Position numbers and translations under genes: made by a program
NCBI RefSeq assembly: GCF_019455445.1
Contig: NZ_JAHWUS010000002.1
Location: forward strand, 539,291-603,290
Direction of reading: 5' to 3'
Source: Pseudaquidulcibacter saccharophilus
GTDB taxonomy: Bacteria > Pseudomonadota > Alphaproteobacteria > Caulobacterales > Aquidulcibacteraceae
Length of the DNA stretch: 64,000 bases
Notes under the pieces: model-generated
The model's database searches: none
Told to the model about the DNA's origin: nothing
Seen by the model: the letters and a program-made list of their open reading frames with translations, nothing else
In this document: one piece after another, positions 27,479 to 36,618 of the stretch
Layout: every line of letters starts with the position of its first letter
How positions within the stretch are numbered: position 1 is the stretch's first letter

Positions 27479-28606
27479 TTATGAAGAAATAACACCACCG
27501 GACAGCGGTTTTTTAACACCAGTAGTTTCGGGAAACGAAATAGGAAGCCCCAAAGCAGATCGGACCGCAAGAAACGCAAAACATTCTGCCTCAACCGCAT
27601 CCCCCCTAAGCCCAATTTCATCGGCATCAATAATATTGGTTTTTGTTATAGTTTTAATATCTTCAACGAGTTTTGGGTTTTTACGACCGCCACCCGCCAC
27701 AACAAGTGTTGTTGGTCTCTTTGTAAATAGGTCAAGCCCTTTGTTTATAGCTTGTGCAACTAGTGAAGACAGGGTTGCACATCCATCTTCTAACGAAAGA
27801 CCAGATACTATATTTGCATTATAATCATAACGATCCAATGATTTAGGATATGGCTTAATAAACCAATTATCGGCAAGCACTTTGTCAATTATATTTTGAT
27901 GAACCGTCCCAGACCGTGCAAACACCCCATCTTTGTCATATTTGCCTTTATTGTGAAGTTCCACCCACTCATTAATAGGGCCATTAGCAGGGCCACAATC
28001 AAACGCCGCTAATTCATCAAAACCATCGGTTTCACCACCCCAATAGGTCAAATTTGCGACACCCCCCAAATTTAAAACCGCAGCAGGAGCATCGATTCGA
28101 GCGTATTTTAACATTGCAGCATGGTAAATTGGCGCAAGTGGTGCCCCTTGCCCGCCATGCATCACGTCATTTGTTCGAAAATCATAAACTGTTTTTATGC
28201 CGGTCAGTTTTGTAAGTTTTTCGCCATCTAGCAATTGAAGTGTTTTCCCCTTTTCACCATCTTTTGGCGGAATGTGTAAAACAGTTAAACCATGACCACC
28301 AACATAATCAATGTCGGTTGATTTCATATTAGCCTGCTTTAATAATGTATTGATTGCATTGGCATAAATTTCGGTAATAGTTTCCGTTGCCAATTCAAAT
28401 ATTTCAGGGGTGTTACCATTAAATTGCCATTTAAGGGCCGCCTTAACGGCGTCTGCCAAAATTGTACGTTTCTCATCTGAATATGGCACAAGGGCATATT
28501 CGCCAAGCTCAAGAACTTTATGGCCATCGGTTTTTATCATGGCAACATCTGCATAGCCATCAAGCGCCGTTCCCGTCATTAAACCTATCGACCAGAAAGA
28601 TTGCAC
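27479..28606 (-). CDS. anmK: Anhydro-N-acetylmuramic acid kinase
   Basis: 375-residue sugar kinase of the ASKHA fold that phosphorylates and opens 1,6-anhydro-MurNAc during cell-wall recycling. Visible are SIGLMTGTALDGYAD at the start, VGGHGLTVLHIP, DFRTNDVMHGGQGAPLAPIYH, LNLGGVANLTYW and the C-terminal VAGGGRKNP. The frame continues upstream to an ATG at 28672, but the GTG at 28606 has AAGGGG six bases upstream and gives the usual family start, so it is preferred. Divergent from tyrS. The lytic transglycosylase, PBP1A and amidase genes nearby fit a cell-wall theme. Confidence 0.92.
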   Translation of the reverse strand: MQSFWSIGLMTGTALDGYADVAMIKTDGHKVLELGEYALVPYSDEKRTILADAVKAALKWQFNGNTPEIFELATETITEIYANAINTLLKQANMKSTDIDYVGGHGLTVLHIPPKDGEKGKTLQLLDGEKLTKLTGIKTVYDFRTNDVMHGGQGAPLAPIYHAAMLKYARIDAPAAVLNLGGVANLTYWGGETDGFDELAAFDCGPANGPINEWVELHNKGKYDKDGVFARSGTVHQNIIDKVLADNWFIKPYPKSLDRYDYNANIVSGLSLEDGCATLSSLVAQAINKGLDLFTKRPTTLVVAGGGRKNPKLVEDIKTITKTNIIDADEIGLRGDAVEAECFAFLAVRSALGLPISFPETTGVKKPLSGGVISS

Positions 28607-28714
28607 ATTTTTCCCCTTAATTATGCCATAAAGACCTTTAAAAAAGGCTTTGTCTTTGTTAATGCCAAACATCTAAATTTAAACTAACCAACCAATTAGA
28701 GGTATTTGATTAAA

Positions 28715-29998
28715 ATGTCATCGCAAAACACCACCATAATTTCTGATTTCAAGCCAAAATCGGCTTTCATCAATATGATTATGGAACGCGGTCATTATTA
28801 TCAATCATCCGACCTTGAAGGTCTTGATAAGATTGCGCTTGAGGCAGAACAAGGCAAGCGTGAGCTGGTTGGATATATCGGTTATGATTGTACTGCGCCA
28901 AGCCTTCACGTCGGGTCATTAACACAAATCATGTTTCAACGCCGATTTCAGCAATGTGGCGGTAAGCCGATTACGTTGATGGGTTCTGGCACCACACGTA
29001 TTGGCGACCCATCTTTTAAGAATGAAGCACGCCCAGTTTTAACCCTTGAGAAAATCGAGGAAAACAAACGCGGCATTCAAAAAGTATTTGATAAATTAAT
29101 TGATTTTTCAGATGGCAAAGCCTTAATGGTTGACAATATCGAATGGCTTGAAAAAGTTTCATGGCTTGAAATGCTTTCAGAAATTGGACGCCATTTCACC
29201 GTCAATAAAATGATTTCGTTGGAAATTGTAAAACGTCGCCTTGATGATGAAATTCCAATTACCTTCCTCGAGTTCAACTATATGCTTTTACAAGCATATG
29301 ACTTTCTTGAATTATCAAGACGCTATGGATGCGTGTTACAAATGGGCGGTTCAGATCAATGGGGTAATATTATCCAAGGGGTAGAGCTTTGCCGACGTGT
29401 TGATAACCGCGAAGTATTTGGCGTAACCCAGCCACTTTTGATGAACTCTGCGGGGCAAAAAATGGGCAAAACCGTTTCTGGCGCAGTGTGGCTTGATGGC
29501 GATATGTTACCAAGCTTTGATTTTTGGCAATATTGGCGCAATGTTGATGATGCTGACGTTGGTAAATTATTGCGCTTATTTACTGAATTACCGCTTGATG
29601 AAATCAAACGCCTAGAAGAATTACAAGGCGCAGAAATCAACGAAGCTAAAAAAATATTGGCGAATGAGATTACCGCACTCCTTCATGGACGCGATGCAGC
29701 TAATAGCGCGTTACAAGCTGCACAAGCGCAATTTACGTCACAAGGTGGTGATGCATCAGGGCTTCCAACTGTTGAACTTGAAATTGACGGTGAACTAAGC
29801 ATCGCGGCATTATTCGTTAAAGCTGGGCTATTTGCGTCAAATTCCGAAGCTAAGAAAGCCGCAGCAAACAATAGCGTAAGCATCGATGATATTAAAATTA
29901 GCGATGTAACTTCGCCTGCTGCTGCCATATTCGAGGGTAAAGCCAGTGTAAAACTGTCTTCAAGCAAAAAGAAACACATTATTGTCAAGAAAAAATGA
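28715..29998 (+). CDS. tyrS: Tyrosyl-tRNA synthetase
   Basis: 427-residue class I synthetase. The HIGH-type motif is HVGSL (about residue 57), tyrosine recognition is served by GYDCTAPS, LQAYDFLEL and QMGGSDQWGNI, and the KMSKS-type loop is KMGKT (about 245). The last 80 residues form an S4-like RNA-binding domain (IAALFVKAGLFASNSEAKKAAANNSVSID). The ATG at 28715 is used; the TTG three codons upstream is too close to AGAGG. bcp follows after 25 bases. Confidence 0.96.
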   Translation: MSSQNTTIISDFKPKSAFINMIMERGHYYQSSDLEGLDKIALEAEQGKRELVGYIGYDCTAPSLHVGSLTQIMFQRRFQQCGGKPITLMGSGTTRIGDPSFKNEARPVLTLEKIEENKRGIQKVFDKLIDFSDGKALMVDNIEWLEKVSWLEMLSEIGRHFTVNKMISLEIVKRRLDDEIPITFLEFNYMLLQAYDFLELSRRYGCVLQMGGSDQWGNIIQGVELCRRVDNREVFGVTQPLLMNSAGQKMGKTVSGAVWLDGDMLPSFDFWQYWRNVDDADVGKLLRLFTELPLDEIKRLEELQGAEINEAKKILANEITALLHGRDAANSALQAAQAQFTSQGGDASGLPTVELEIDGELSIAALFVKAGLFASNSEAKKAAANNSVSIDDIKISDVTSPAAAIFEGKASVKLSSSKKKHIIVKKK

Positions 29999-30023
29999 TA
30001 CCAAAAAATTACGGGAGCAATAA

Positions 30024-30488
30024 ATGACACTTAATATCGGCGATACCGCACCAACATTCAAACTTCCTGCTGATAACGGCGTTGATTTTGATTTAGCACT
30101 GCAAAATGGGAAAAAAGTTGTTGTATATTTTTACCCAAAAGATGACACCTCTGGCTGCACATCAGAGGCCATCCAATTTACTGAAAACGCTGCAGAGTTT
30201 GAAAAATTAAACACTGTTGTTGTAGGAATATCCAAAGATAGCGTTAAAAGCCACGATAAATTCAAAGCCAAACATAACTTACAAGTGGTTCTGGCTTCTG
30301 ATGAAGATACAAAGGTTCAAACTGAATATGGCGTTTGGGTTGAAAAATCTATGTACGGTAAAAAATATATGGGTACTGAACGTTCAACATTTTTATTAGA
30401 TGAGAACCTTAAAATTGCCCAAATTTGGCGCAAAGTTAAAGTTACTGGGCACGTTCAGGAAGTTTTAAAGGCAGTTAAAGAGATTTAA
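30024..30488 (+). CDS. bcp: Thioredoxin-dependent peroxiredoxin, Bcp/PrxQ type
   Basis: 154 residues. It detoxifies hydroperoxides using thioredoxin. The peroxidatic cysteine is in DDTSGCTSEAIQF (about residue 46), and there is no second cysteine five residues later, so it resembles the one-Cys subgroup or uses a partner thiol. STFLLDENLKIAQIWRKVKV near the C-terminus is typical. GGGAGC precedes the ATG. Likely co-transcribed with tyrS. Confidence 0.93.
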   Translation: MTLNIGDTAPTFKLPADNGVDFDLALQNGKKVVVYFYPKDDTSGCTSEAIQFTENAAEFEKLNTVVVGISKDSVKSHDKFKAKHNLQVVLASDEDTKVQTEYGVWVEKSMYGKKYMGTERSTFLLDENLKIAQIWRKVKVTGHVQEVLKAVKEI

Positions 30489-30576
30489 TCTGCATTAATC
30501 CGAAAATTTTTATTTTTAGCTTGCCTAAATTATCAAATTTTGGGAAGCACAGGTTTTAAAATCGAAAGGTCTAAAT

Positions 30577-31197
30577 ATGTGGGGACGCAAAAAAGAAAAA
30601 GCAACTATTGTTGAGATGCCAACTCCTGAGGCTACTCCTGCACCGGTCGTTGTTAAAAAACCAACCTCGGTAATTGCCAGTGATGTAAAAATACTTGGTT
30701 CAATTATTTCTGGCAGCGATCTTGTGGTTGAAGGTGCTGTTGAAGGCGATATCCGCTGCGGACTTTTTACTTTGGGTAAAGAAGGAATTGTTTCCGGTAA
30801 TGTTGTTGCTGAAACAGCAACTGTTCGCGGCAAAATTACTGGCAATGTAACCGCACGTACTATCATGCTTGCTGGCAATGGTGCTATCGAAGGCGATTTA
30901 ACCCACAGCGTTCTTATTATCGAAGAAGGTGGTATGTTCGAAGGCCGTTCAAAACGCGTTGCAGACCCACTTTCTGAAGAAACTTTAGCAATTGAAGATA
31001 AAGCAACTAGCGAAGATGTTAAACCCAAAGCGAAAAAGGCAACTAAAGCTAAGGCAGAAAAAAAAGCTGAAGAGAATACCGTTGAAATAAGCGACGAAAC
31101 CAAAGAAGCCGCAGAGACCGAAACTGAAACTGAAGCAAAAGAAAGCACTGAAGAAGCTGCGATTTCAAAAGAATTAAAAGAAGCATTTGCCGTTTAA
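30577..31197 (+). CDS. Bactofilin family cytoskeletal protein
   Basis: 206 residues. A DUF583 beta-helix occupies about 25-130: SVIASDVKILGSIIS, DLVVEGAVEGDI, GIVSGNVVAETATVRGKITGNV and IEGDLTHSVLIIEEGGMFEG show the regular strand-turn repeats. A flexible Lys/Glu/Ala-rich tail (about 140-206) follows. Bactofilins polymerise without nucleotide and organise cell-wall enzymes or stalk and pole structures; the murein genes nearby fit. AAAGG precedes the ATG. Ends at a strong terminator. Confidence 0.9.
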   Translation: MWGRKKEKATIVEMPTPEATPAPVVVKKPTSVIASDVKILGSIISGSDLVVEGAVEGDIRCGLFTLGKEGIVSGNVVAETATVRGKITGNVTARTIMLAGNGAIEGDLTHSVLIIEEGGMFEGRSKRVADPLSEETLAIEDKATSEDVKPKAKKATKAKAEKKAEENTVEISDETKEAAETETETEAKESTEEAAISKELKEAFAV

Positions 31198-31220
31198 AAA
31201 ACTATAAACAGCATTATAGA

Positions 31221-31247
31221 AGCCCCCGAGTTTACGGGGGCTTTTTT
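31221..31247 (+). terminator. Rho-independent terminator after bactofilin gene
   Basis: AGCCCCCG (31221-31228) and CGGGGGCT (31235-31242) with a six-base loop and a T-run on the plus strand. The convergent prfB ends at its edge (stop 31246-31248). Confidence 0.9.
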
Positions 31248-32355
31248 ATTCTTCGGTGTGACCAACTTTTTGTGCAAGCGCAGCAGCCATAAAGGCATCC
31301 AAATCACCATCCAAAACACCTTGTGTATCAGAAGTTTCAACATTAGTGCGCAAGTCTTTAACCATTTGATATGGCTGTAATACATAAGAGCGAATTTGGT
31401 GGCCCCAGCCAATATCTGTCTTATTATCTTCAACTGCTTGGGTTGCTGCTTCACGCTTTTGTAATTCAAGTTCATAAAGACGTGCCCTTAACATATTCCA
31501 AGCAATCTCACGGTTACGATGTTGCGACCTGTCTTGTTGTGATGCTGCAACTATACCGGTTGGAATGTGCGTAATACGAACCGCAGAATCAGTTTTATTA
31601 ATATGCTGCCCACCTGCACCCGATGCACGATATGTATCAATCCGGACATCTTTTTCCTGCACATCTACTTCGATATTATCATCAATAACAGGATACACCC
31701 AAACACTTACAAATGAGGTATGACGGCGGGCATTAGAATCAAACGGCGAAATACGCACCAAACGATGTACCCCCGCCTCTGTTTTTAACCAACCATACGC
31801 ATTAAGGCCTTTTATAAGCAATGTTGCCGACTTTATTCCGGCTTCTTCACCAGCATTCTCATCAACATATTCAACATCATATCCCGATGCAGCCGCCCAA
31901 CGTGAATACATTCTGAGCAACATGGATGCCCAATCACAGCTTTCAGTACCACCAGCACCGGCATTGATTTCTATATAGCAATCATTGCCATCCGCTTCAC
32001 CAGACAAAAGTGCCTGTATTTCTGCTTTGCTGGCGTGCTGCTTTGCATTCTCTAGATTGGATTGTGCTTCGTTTATAAGGTCTTCATCACCTTCTAAATC
32101 TGCAAGTTCAGCCAGTTCGATATTGTCGTTTAATTCGCGTTCCAATGACGTAATTTCATCAACGGAAATTTGAATCTTGTTTTTTTCCCGCATCAAAGCT
32201 TGTGCTTTTTGCGGATTATCCCAAAAATCCTGTGTCTGGCTAAGTGCTTCTAATTCATCAAATCTGCGTGTTGCCTCATCCCAATTAAGGCGCTTACGCA
32301 ACAAATTAATAGATTTAGTAATATCCGCTTTCAAAGCCTCAATTTCGGCTCGCAT
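31246..32355 (-). CDS. prfB: Peptide chain release factor 2
   Basis: 369 residues; recognises UGA and UAA and releases the finished protein. The tripeptide codon reader is in [13 protein letters not shown] (SPF, about residue 203) and the catalytic GGQ in [18 protein letters not shown] (about 248). The frame is continuous from [12 protein letters not shown], so the programmed UGA frameshift of E. coli prfB is absent here. Preceded by GGGG seven bases before the ATG and by mrcA 23 bases upstream on the same strand. Confidence 0.95.
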   Translation of the reverse strand: MRAEIEALKADITKSINLLRKRLNWDEATRRFDELEALSQTQDFWDNPQKAQALMREKNKIQISVDEITSLERELNDNIELAELADLEGDEDLINEAQSNLENAKQHASKAEIQALLSGEADGNDCYIEINAGAGGTESCDWASMLLRMYSRWAAASGYDVEYVDENAGEEAGIKSATLLIKGLNAYGWLKTEAGVHRLVRISPFDSNARRHTSFVSVWVYPVIDDNIEVDVQEKDVRIDTYRASGAGGQHINKTDSAVRITHIPTGIVAASQQDRSQHRNREIAWNMLRARLYELELQKREAATQAVEDNKTDIGWGHQIRSYVLQPYQMVKDLRTNVETSDTQGVLDGDLDAFMAAALAQKVGHTEE

Positions 32356-32378
32356 AAAAAAACCCCATTAAGCCGTAA

Positions 32379-34706
32379 TTATTCTATAACTTCATCTTTG
32401 GCGACAACGTTTGTCTTTGGTTTAATACCCACAGTATTACTAGGGGTCTTTTTCCCGCCATTATTAGGTGAATTAGATTGTAAATTTGCAAGAATATTCA
32501 AACGTTCTTCTGCACCAATCTCGTCAAGAACCTCTTTGGTTGGAACAAATTGCTCAATCGGCTTATCTTTAAGCATTGCTTCCATATAACTTCTGAATAT
32601 TGGCGCCGAAACAACACCGCCCGCCGCACCACCTGCGATAGTTTTCGGGCGGTCATAACCGACATAAACACCGGTTGCATAAGATGGTGTATAGCCAATA
32701 AACCATGCGTCTTTATAATCGTTAGTAGTACCGGTTTTGCCAGCAACAGGGTGGCTAAATTGTGCCGCGCGTCCTGTACCACTTGTGACAACTTCACGCA
32801 TAATGGTCATCATTTCCCATGCGGTACGCGGCGAAATAACCTGTGTTCCATTTGGTTCAATATGTGGAGGTTGGGCATTCGGGTCAAACGCCACATCGCA
32901 ATCAGAACATGTTCTTCTATCTGCACGCCAAACAGTTTTACCGCGCATATCCTGAAGTCTATCAAAATAAACCGGTGGCACATAGCGCCCACCATTTGGG
33001 AATACCGCAAAACCAGACGTCATGCGCAACACAGTCGTCTCACCAGCACCAAGCGCCATGGTCAAATCATTTGGTAAATCATCATAAACACCAAAACGAC
33101 GCGCATAATCGGCAATGCGGCGCATACCAATACGGCGTGCAATACGAACTGTTACAGTGTTACGCGATAAAACCAAACCTTGTTTAAGGGTGATAACACC
33201 ATAATAGCGTCTATCAGAGTTTTCAGGCCCCCAACCGCCGCCAGTAATTTTAGAATCAGAAATCTTTGTTTCAGGTGTCATGCCGTTTTCAAGTGCAGCC
33301 GCGTAAATGAATGGCTTCACAGTTGAACCAACCTGACGCTTCGCTTGTGTAGCACGGTTAAAGCCTGAATCATCGGCGTCATAACCACCTGCCATCGCAA
33401 TTACCGCACCAGTATGAACATTCAAAGAAACGAGTGCGCCCTGTAAGTTTTGCGAACGAAGCAATTGGAATGTTTTGGAATCTAGGCGGTTAACCCATAC
33501 AATTTGACCATCACCAAGAGCCTTACCCGACCTAAATGCCCAATCCTTATCAGCCTGTGGAATTAAGAATTTTTCACCAGTTTGCAAACCATAATTTTGA
33601 CCATTATCCAAAACTACTGCAAGCCTTGAAGCAGGATCAGGACGCCAATATTTTGCATTCGCTAATTTATTTTTCCATTGGTCATCAATATTTAAAACCC
33701 CAACCGCACCTTTAAAGCCGCGCATACGTGTTGGGTTCATACGATCAAGACCAGCTTGTAATGCTGCACGAGCGGCTTTTTGCGCCTCTAATTCAACAGT
33801 TGTAGAAACGATGAAACCTTTATTATATGGTGCGCCTTTACCAAAACGACGAATGAGGTCGCGGCGCACTTCTTCAACAAATTCCCCGGCATCACTATCA
33901 GTCCATGAACCACGTGGATGTGGTTGATAATCAATCGGATCCTTCTTTGCTTCTTCGCCTTGTTGCGCAGTAATAAAACCATTGGCAACCATACGTGAAA
34001 TAACCCAATTACGACGTTCAAGTGCACGATCTGGATGCTTTACAGGGTTATAATTATTTGGTGCTTTTGGAAGTGTGCCAAGGTATGCAGCCTGTGAAAT
34101 ACTTACATCCCGTACACTTTTTTGGAAATAAGTTTGTGATGCCGCTTCAACGCCATAAGACCTAAAGCCAAGAAATATCTGATTAAGATAGATTTCCATG
34201 ATTTGGTCTTTGGTGAGAATTTCTTCAATACGTACAGAAATCAATGCTTCTTGAATTTTTGTTATATATTTATCAAGACCGCGCTTTTGATTGCCATCAG
34301 GAATAAGTACGTTTTCAGCAACCTGTTGCGTAATGGTTGAAGCACCCTGCATGCGGCGGCCTTCACCGATTGTTGTAATATTATAAACCATTGCCCTGGC
34401 AATACCCATCGGGTCAACACCATTATGGCTATAAAAATCCTTGTCTTCCGCCGCCATAAACGCCGCAATAACGTGATTAGGTATTTTTTCGAGCGGCATA
34501 TAAGCACGAGTTTCAAGGGCAAAAGAGCCAATTTGCTTGCCTTCAGCAGAATAAACGCTTGAGGAAACATTTGGTTTATAATCAGCAAGTTTTTGGTGAT
34601 CAGGCAAAGTTGAAAGCGATAATGATAATAATATTGCAGCACCAACAACGCCGAGTGCAATTCCGGCAAGTATAATAACGCCTAGTAATTTTTTAAAAAA
34701 GCGCAT
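32379..34706 (-). CDS. mrcA: Penicillin-binding protein 1A (bifunctional murein polymerase)
   Basis: 775-residue inner membrane enzyme. One N-terminal membrane helix (about 7-30) leads to the glycosyltransferase domain (about 55-230) with AAEDKDFYSHNGVDPMG and QGASTITQQVAEN. The transpeptidase domain carries SxxK in GSTVKPFIYAAALENG (about 440), SxN as SRN in VLSRNTVTVRIARR and KTGTT in GKTGTTNDYKDAWF (about 650). It polymerises glycan and crosslinks stem peptides. The start is the ATG at 34706; a TTG two codons earlier is less likely. Same strand as amiC upstream and prfB downstream. Confidence 0.95.
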   Translation of the reverse strand: MRFFKKLLGVIILAGIALGVVGAAILLSLSLSTLPDHQKLADYKPNVSSSVYSAEGKQIGSFALETRAYMPLEKIPNHVIAAFMAAEDKDFYSHNGVDPMGIARAMVYNITTIGEGRRMQGASTITQQVAENVLIPDGNQKRGLDKYITKIQEALISVRIEEILTKDQIMEIYLNQIFLGFRSYGVEAASQTYFQKSVRDVSISQAAYLGTLPKAPNNYNPVKHPDRALERRNWVISRMVANGFITAQQGEEAKKDPIDYQPHPRGSWTDSDAGEFVEEVRRDLIRRFGKGAPYNKGFIVSTTVELEAQKAARAALQAGLDRMNPTRMRGFKGAVGVLNIDDQWKNKLANAKYWRPDPASRLAVVLDNGQNYGLQTGEKFLIPQADKDWAFRSGKALGDGQIVWVNRLDSKTFQLLRSQNLQGALVSLNVHTGAVIAMAGGYDADDSGFNRATQAKRQVGSTVKPFIYAAALENGMTPETKISDSKITGGGWGPENSDRRYYGVITLKQGLVLSRNTVTVRIARRIGMRRIADYARRFGVYDDLPNDLTMALGAGETTVLRMTSGFAVFPNGGRYVPPVYFDRLQDMRGKTVWRADRRTCSDCDVAFDPNAQPPHIEPNGTQVISPRTAWEMMTIMREVVTSGTGRAAQFSHPVAGKTGTTNDYKDAWFIGYTPSYATGVYVGYDRPKTIAGGAAGGVVSAPIFRSYMEAMLKDKPIEQFVPTKEVLDEIGAEERLNILANLQSNSPNNGGKKTPSNTVGIKPKTNVVAKDEVIE

Positions 34707-34858
34707 CTGCAATCCGTATTTTTAAACTTTGCCGAATTTTGAATAGTTTCACCATTTACGCGAAACTGATTTGGCTTATGGCTTTTGCCACATGGTTTCA
34801 AGTCCATAACGCACAGAATTACAGACTATTATGTCTATATAGACTACCATAATGATAA

Positions 34859-36133
34859 TTATTTTTTCAAATCCTTGTTATCAAAATAGTCTTTAATCGC
34901 TTTTGCAACGCCAGACATTTGTCGATTCCTGAAATCAGGGTTGGTTAGGCGCGCCTCATCATCAGCATCCGTTATAAAGCCCATCTCTAGCAAAACAGCC
35001 GGTACTGTCGGCGACAAAAGCACAAAAAAGCCAGCGCGACGGTGCGAAGAAGACGTTAAAGGCCCCGCATCTTTGATATTCAACAATATATTTTCTGCAA
35101 AAACCGCTGATTGGTTTTTGGTATCACGTTGTGTTAAATCGCGCAAAATTTCGGTTACTGTATTATCGTTTGTTCTATTTGGTGGAACCACAGTCCAGTT
35201 ATCACGATTTAATAAACGCCGCGATCTGTCGCCACCTTCTTCGCTTAATGTATAGACAGTTGCACCCTGTGCCTTTCCACCGCCAGCAGAATCGGCATGC
35301 AGCGAAATAAACAAGTCTGCACGTAAATCACGTGCAATAATGATTCTCTTTTCTAACGGAAGAAAAACGTCACTTGAACGTGTCATAATAACGTTAAAGC
35401 GTGGGTCACGACGTAGTATGTCGCGCAATAACAATGCACTTGATAAAGTTACATTTTTCTCAAATACCCCGTTTGTAAAACCCAATGCACCAGGGTCATG
35501 ACCACCATGCCCCGCATCAATCACAATCGTATATTTGCCTTTGCCAGTTTTTGGCGAAACCGGTGCCATAATTTGCGTTGATTTTGGTAATTGTTTTGGC
35601 TGTTGGCTAGCAAAAGTTTTTGCGTCAGTATTATCAAGCCTAATAATTAAAAAACGACCGCTAATCTCATTATTGAATTGTTGGCTTGCGACCTTGGCCG
35701 GTTTTTGCAAATCAAGAACAATGCGTGCTTGTTGTTCTGACTTTGGGGCATAACGAATTTGTTTAATCAAGCCTTTTCCGGCAATTAAACCACCATTAGG
35801 CGAGCCAAATTTCCATTCTGCCCGTTCAAAGTCAATTACCAATCGATTTGAAGGCTGGGTTAGTGAAAAAATCTTGTAATTAAAATCACGACTAGTTTTA
35901 ATCGAAATAAAGGTTGAATTATCCTTTTCCTCTAACCTAAAACCATAAATTTTTAGAGATTGATTTTGCGCAGCAACCGCATCAGCAGCTTGCGCATAAC
36001 CTGCAGATTGTGCAGCAAGAGATTCAGGTGAACTAGAAAGTATGCCGACCGCTTTGGTCATTCCAAATATTATTAGCGGCACAAAAACTAGTGCTAAAAT
36101 GATTAAACGTAAAATTTTTTTCTGTAAAAACAT
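34859..36133 (-). CDS. amiC: N-acetylmuramoyl-L-alanine amidase, AmiC type
   Basis: 424 residues, exported. A signal or membrane anchor covers about 7-28. Residues about 60-165 form an AMIN domain, which targets septal peptidoglycan. Residues about 200-415 are the zinc amidase_3 domain: VIDAGHGGHDPGALG holds the first His, KRIIIARDLRADLFISLHADS the second His and ERTxxL-like PAVLLEMGFITDADDEARL the catalytic Glu. It cleaves murein during cell separation, normally activated by an EnvC-type protein that is not seen here. Located upstream of mrcA. Confidence 0.92.
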   Translation of the reverse strand: MFLQKKILRLIILALVFVPLIIFGMTKAVGILSSSPESLAAQSAGYAQAADAVAAQNQSLKIYGFRLEEKDNSTFISIKTSRDFNYKIFSLTQPSNRLVIDFERAEWKFGSPNGGLIAGKGLIKQIRYAPKSEQQARIVLDLQKPAKVASQQFNNEISGRFLIIRLDNTDAKTFASQQPKQLPKSTQIMAPVSPKTGKGKYTIVIDAGHGGHDPGALGFTNGVFEKNVTLSSALLLRDILRRDPRFNVIMTRSSDVFLPLEKRIIIARDLRADLFISLHADSAGGGKAQGATVYTLSEEGGDRSRRLLNRDNWTVVPPNRTNDNTVTEILRDLTQRDTKNQSAVFAENILLNIKDAGPLTSSSHRRAGFFVLLSPTVPAVLLEMGFITDADDEARLTNPDFRNRQMSGVAKAIKDYFDNKDLKK

Positions 36134-36618
36134 ATTTAATCTTTTGCTAACGTAAATCTAAACTCGCTATTATTAGTTTGTCACCAATATGTCGAGTCAG
36201 TGTCATATACAAATATTATGAAATGGTGCAAATATAACTTATGCGCATATCTATTAATCTAGTATTGCTATTTTAACTTTTTCACCTTAATGGAATCTGA
36301 ATTGGGTGGAAACTTATAGGTTAATTGCCCAAATTTCGGATTTATGCGCGTGAATTCTTGAATTGTATAAATAATTCTAGGGTTTGGGCGCAAAGTTTTT
36401 AAGTATTATTGTGTGCGTAGAAATGGCATTTTTTGCCCAGCTTATAAAAAGGCAATTCTTTAATAATAGTGTGTCTGCTGACGGCTGTTTACAAATCTGC
36501 ACACCCCATTCGCAAATAATTTCAAAATTATTTTTTAAACATTACGCGGGATTTGATGCAATCTGCCGCCTTGGTGCTGCATTAAGAATATTGTTATCTC
36601 CCGCAGGAGAGAAATTTA
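36134..36618 (+). promoter_or_regulatory. Long upstream region and leader of rne
   Basis: No gene is seen in these 485 bases between divergent amiC and rne. An AT hairpin, AAATAATTT (36514-36522) with AAATTATTT (36525-36533), is followed by a T-run. Nearer the start, GCGGGA (36546-36551) can pair with TCCCGC (36599-36604), the latter touching the AGGAGAG ribosome site, with further pairings possible inside. RNase E commonly controls its own mRNA through its 5' untranslated region, so this leader may do the same. I could not fix a promoter. Confidence 0.4.

Noticed and set aside
28607..28672. 22-residue extension of AnmK from the ATG at 28672
   Set aside because: The GTG at 28606 has a strong AAGGGG upstream and gives the usual AnmK N-terminus.
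30525..31148. 207-residue antisense frame under the bactofilin gene
   Set aside because: A shadow of the repetitive beta-helix and Lys/Glu tail; Ser/Ala-rich with no recognisable features.
32281..32355. Programmed frameshift in prfB
   Set aside because: The reading frame is continuous and no in-frame UGA follows the start region, so no frameshift is needed.
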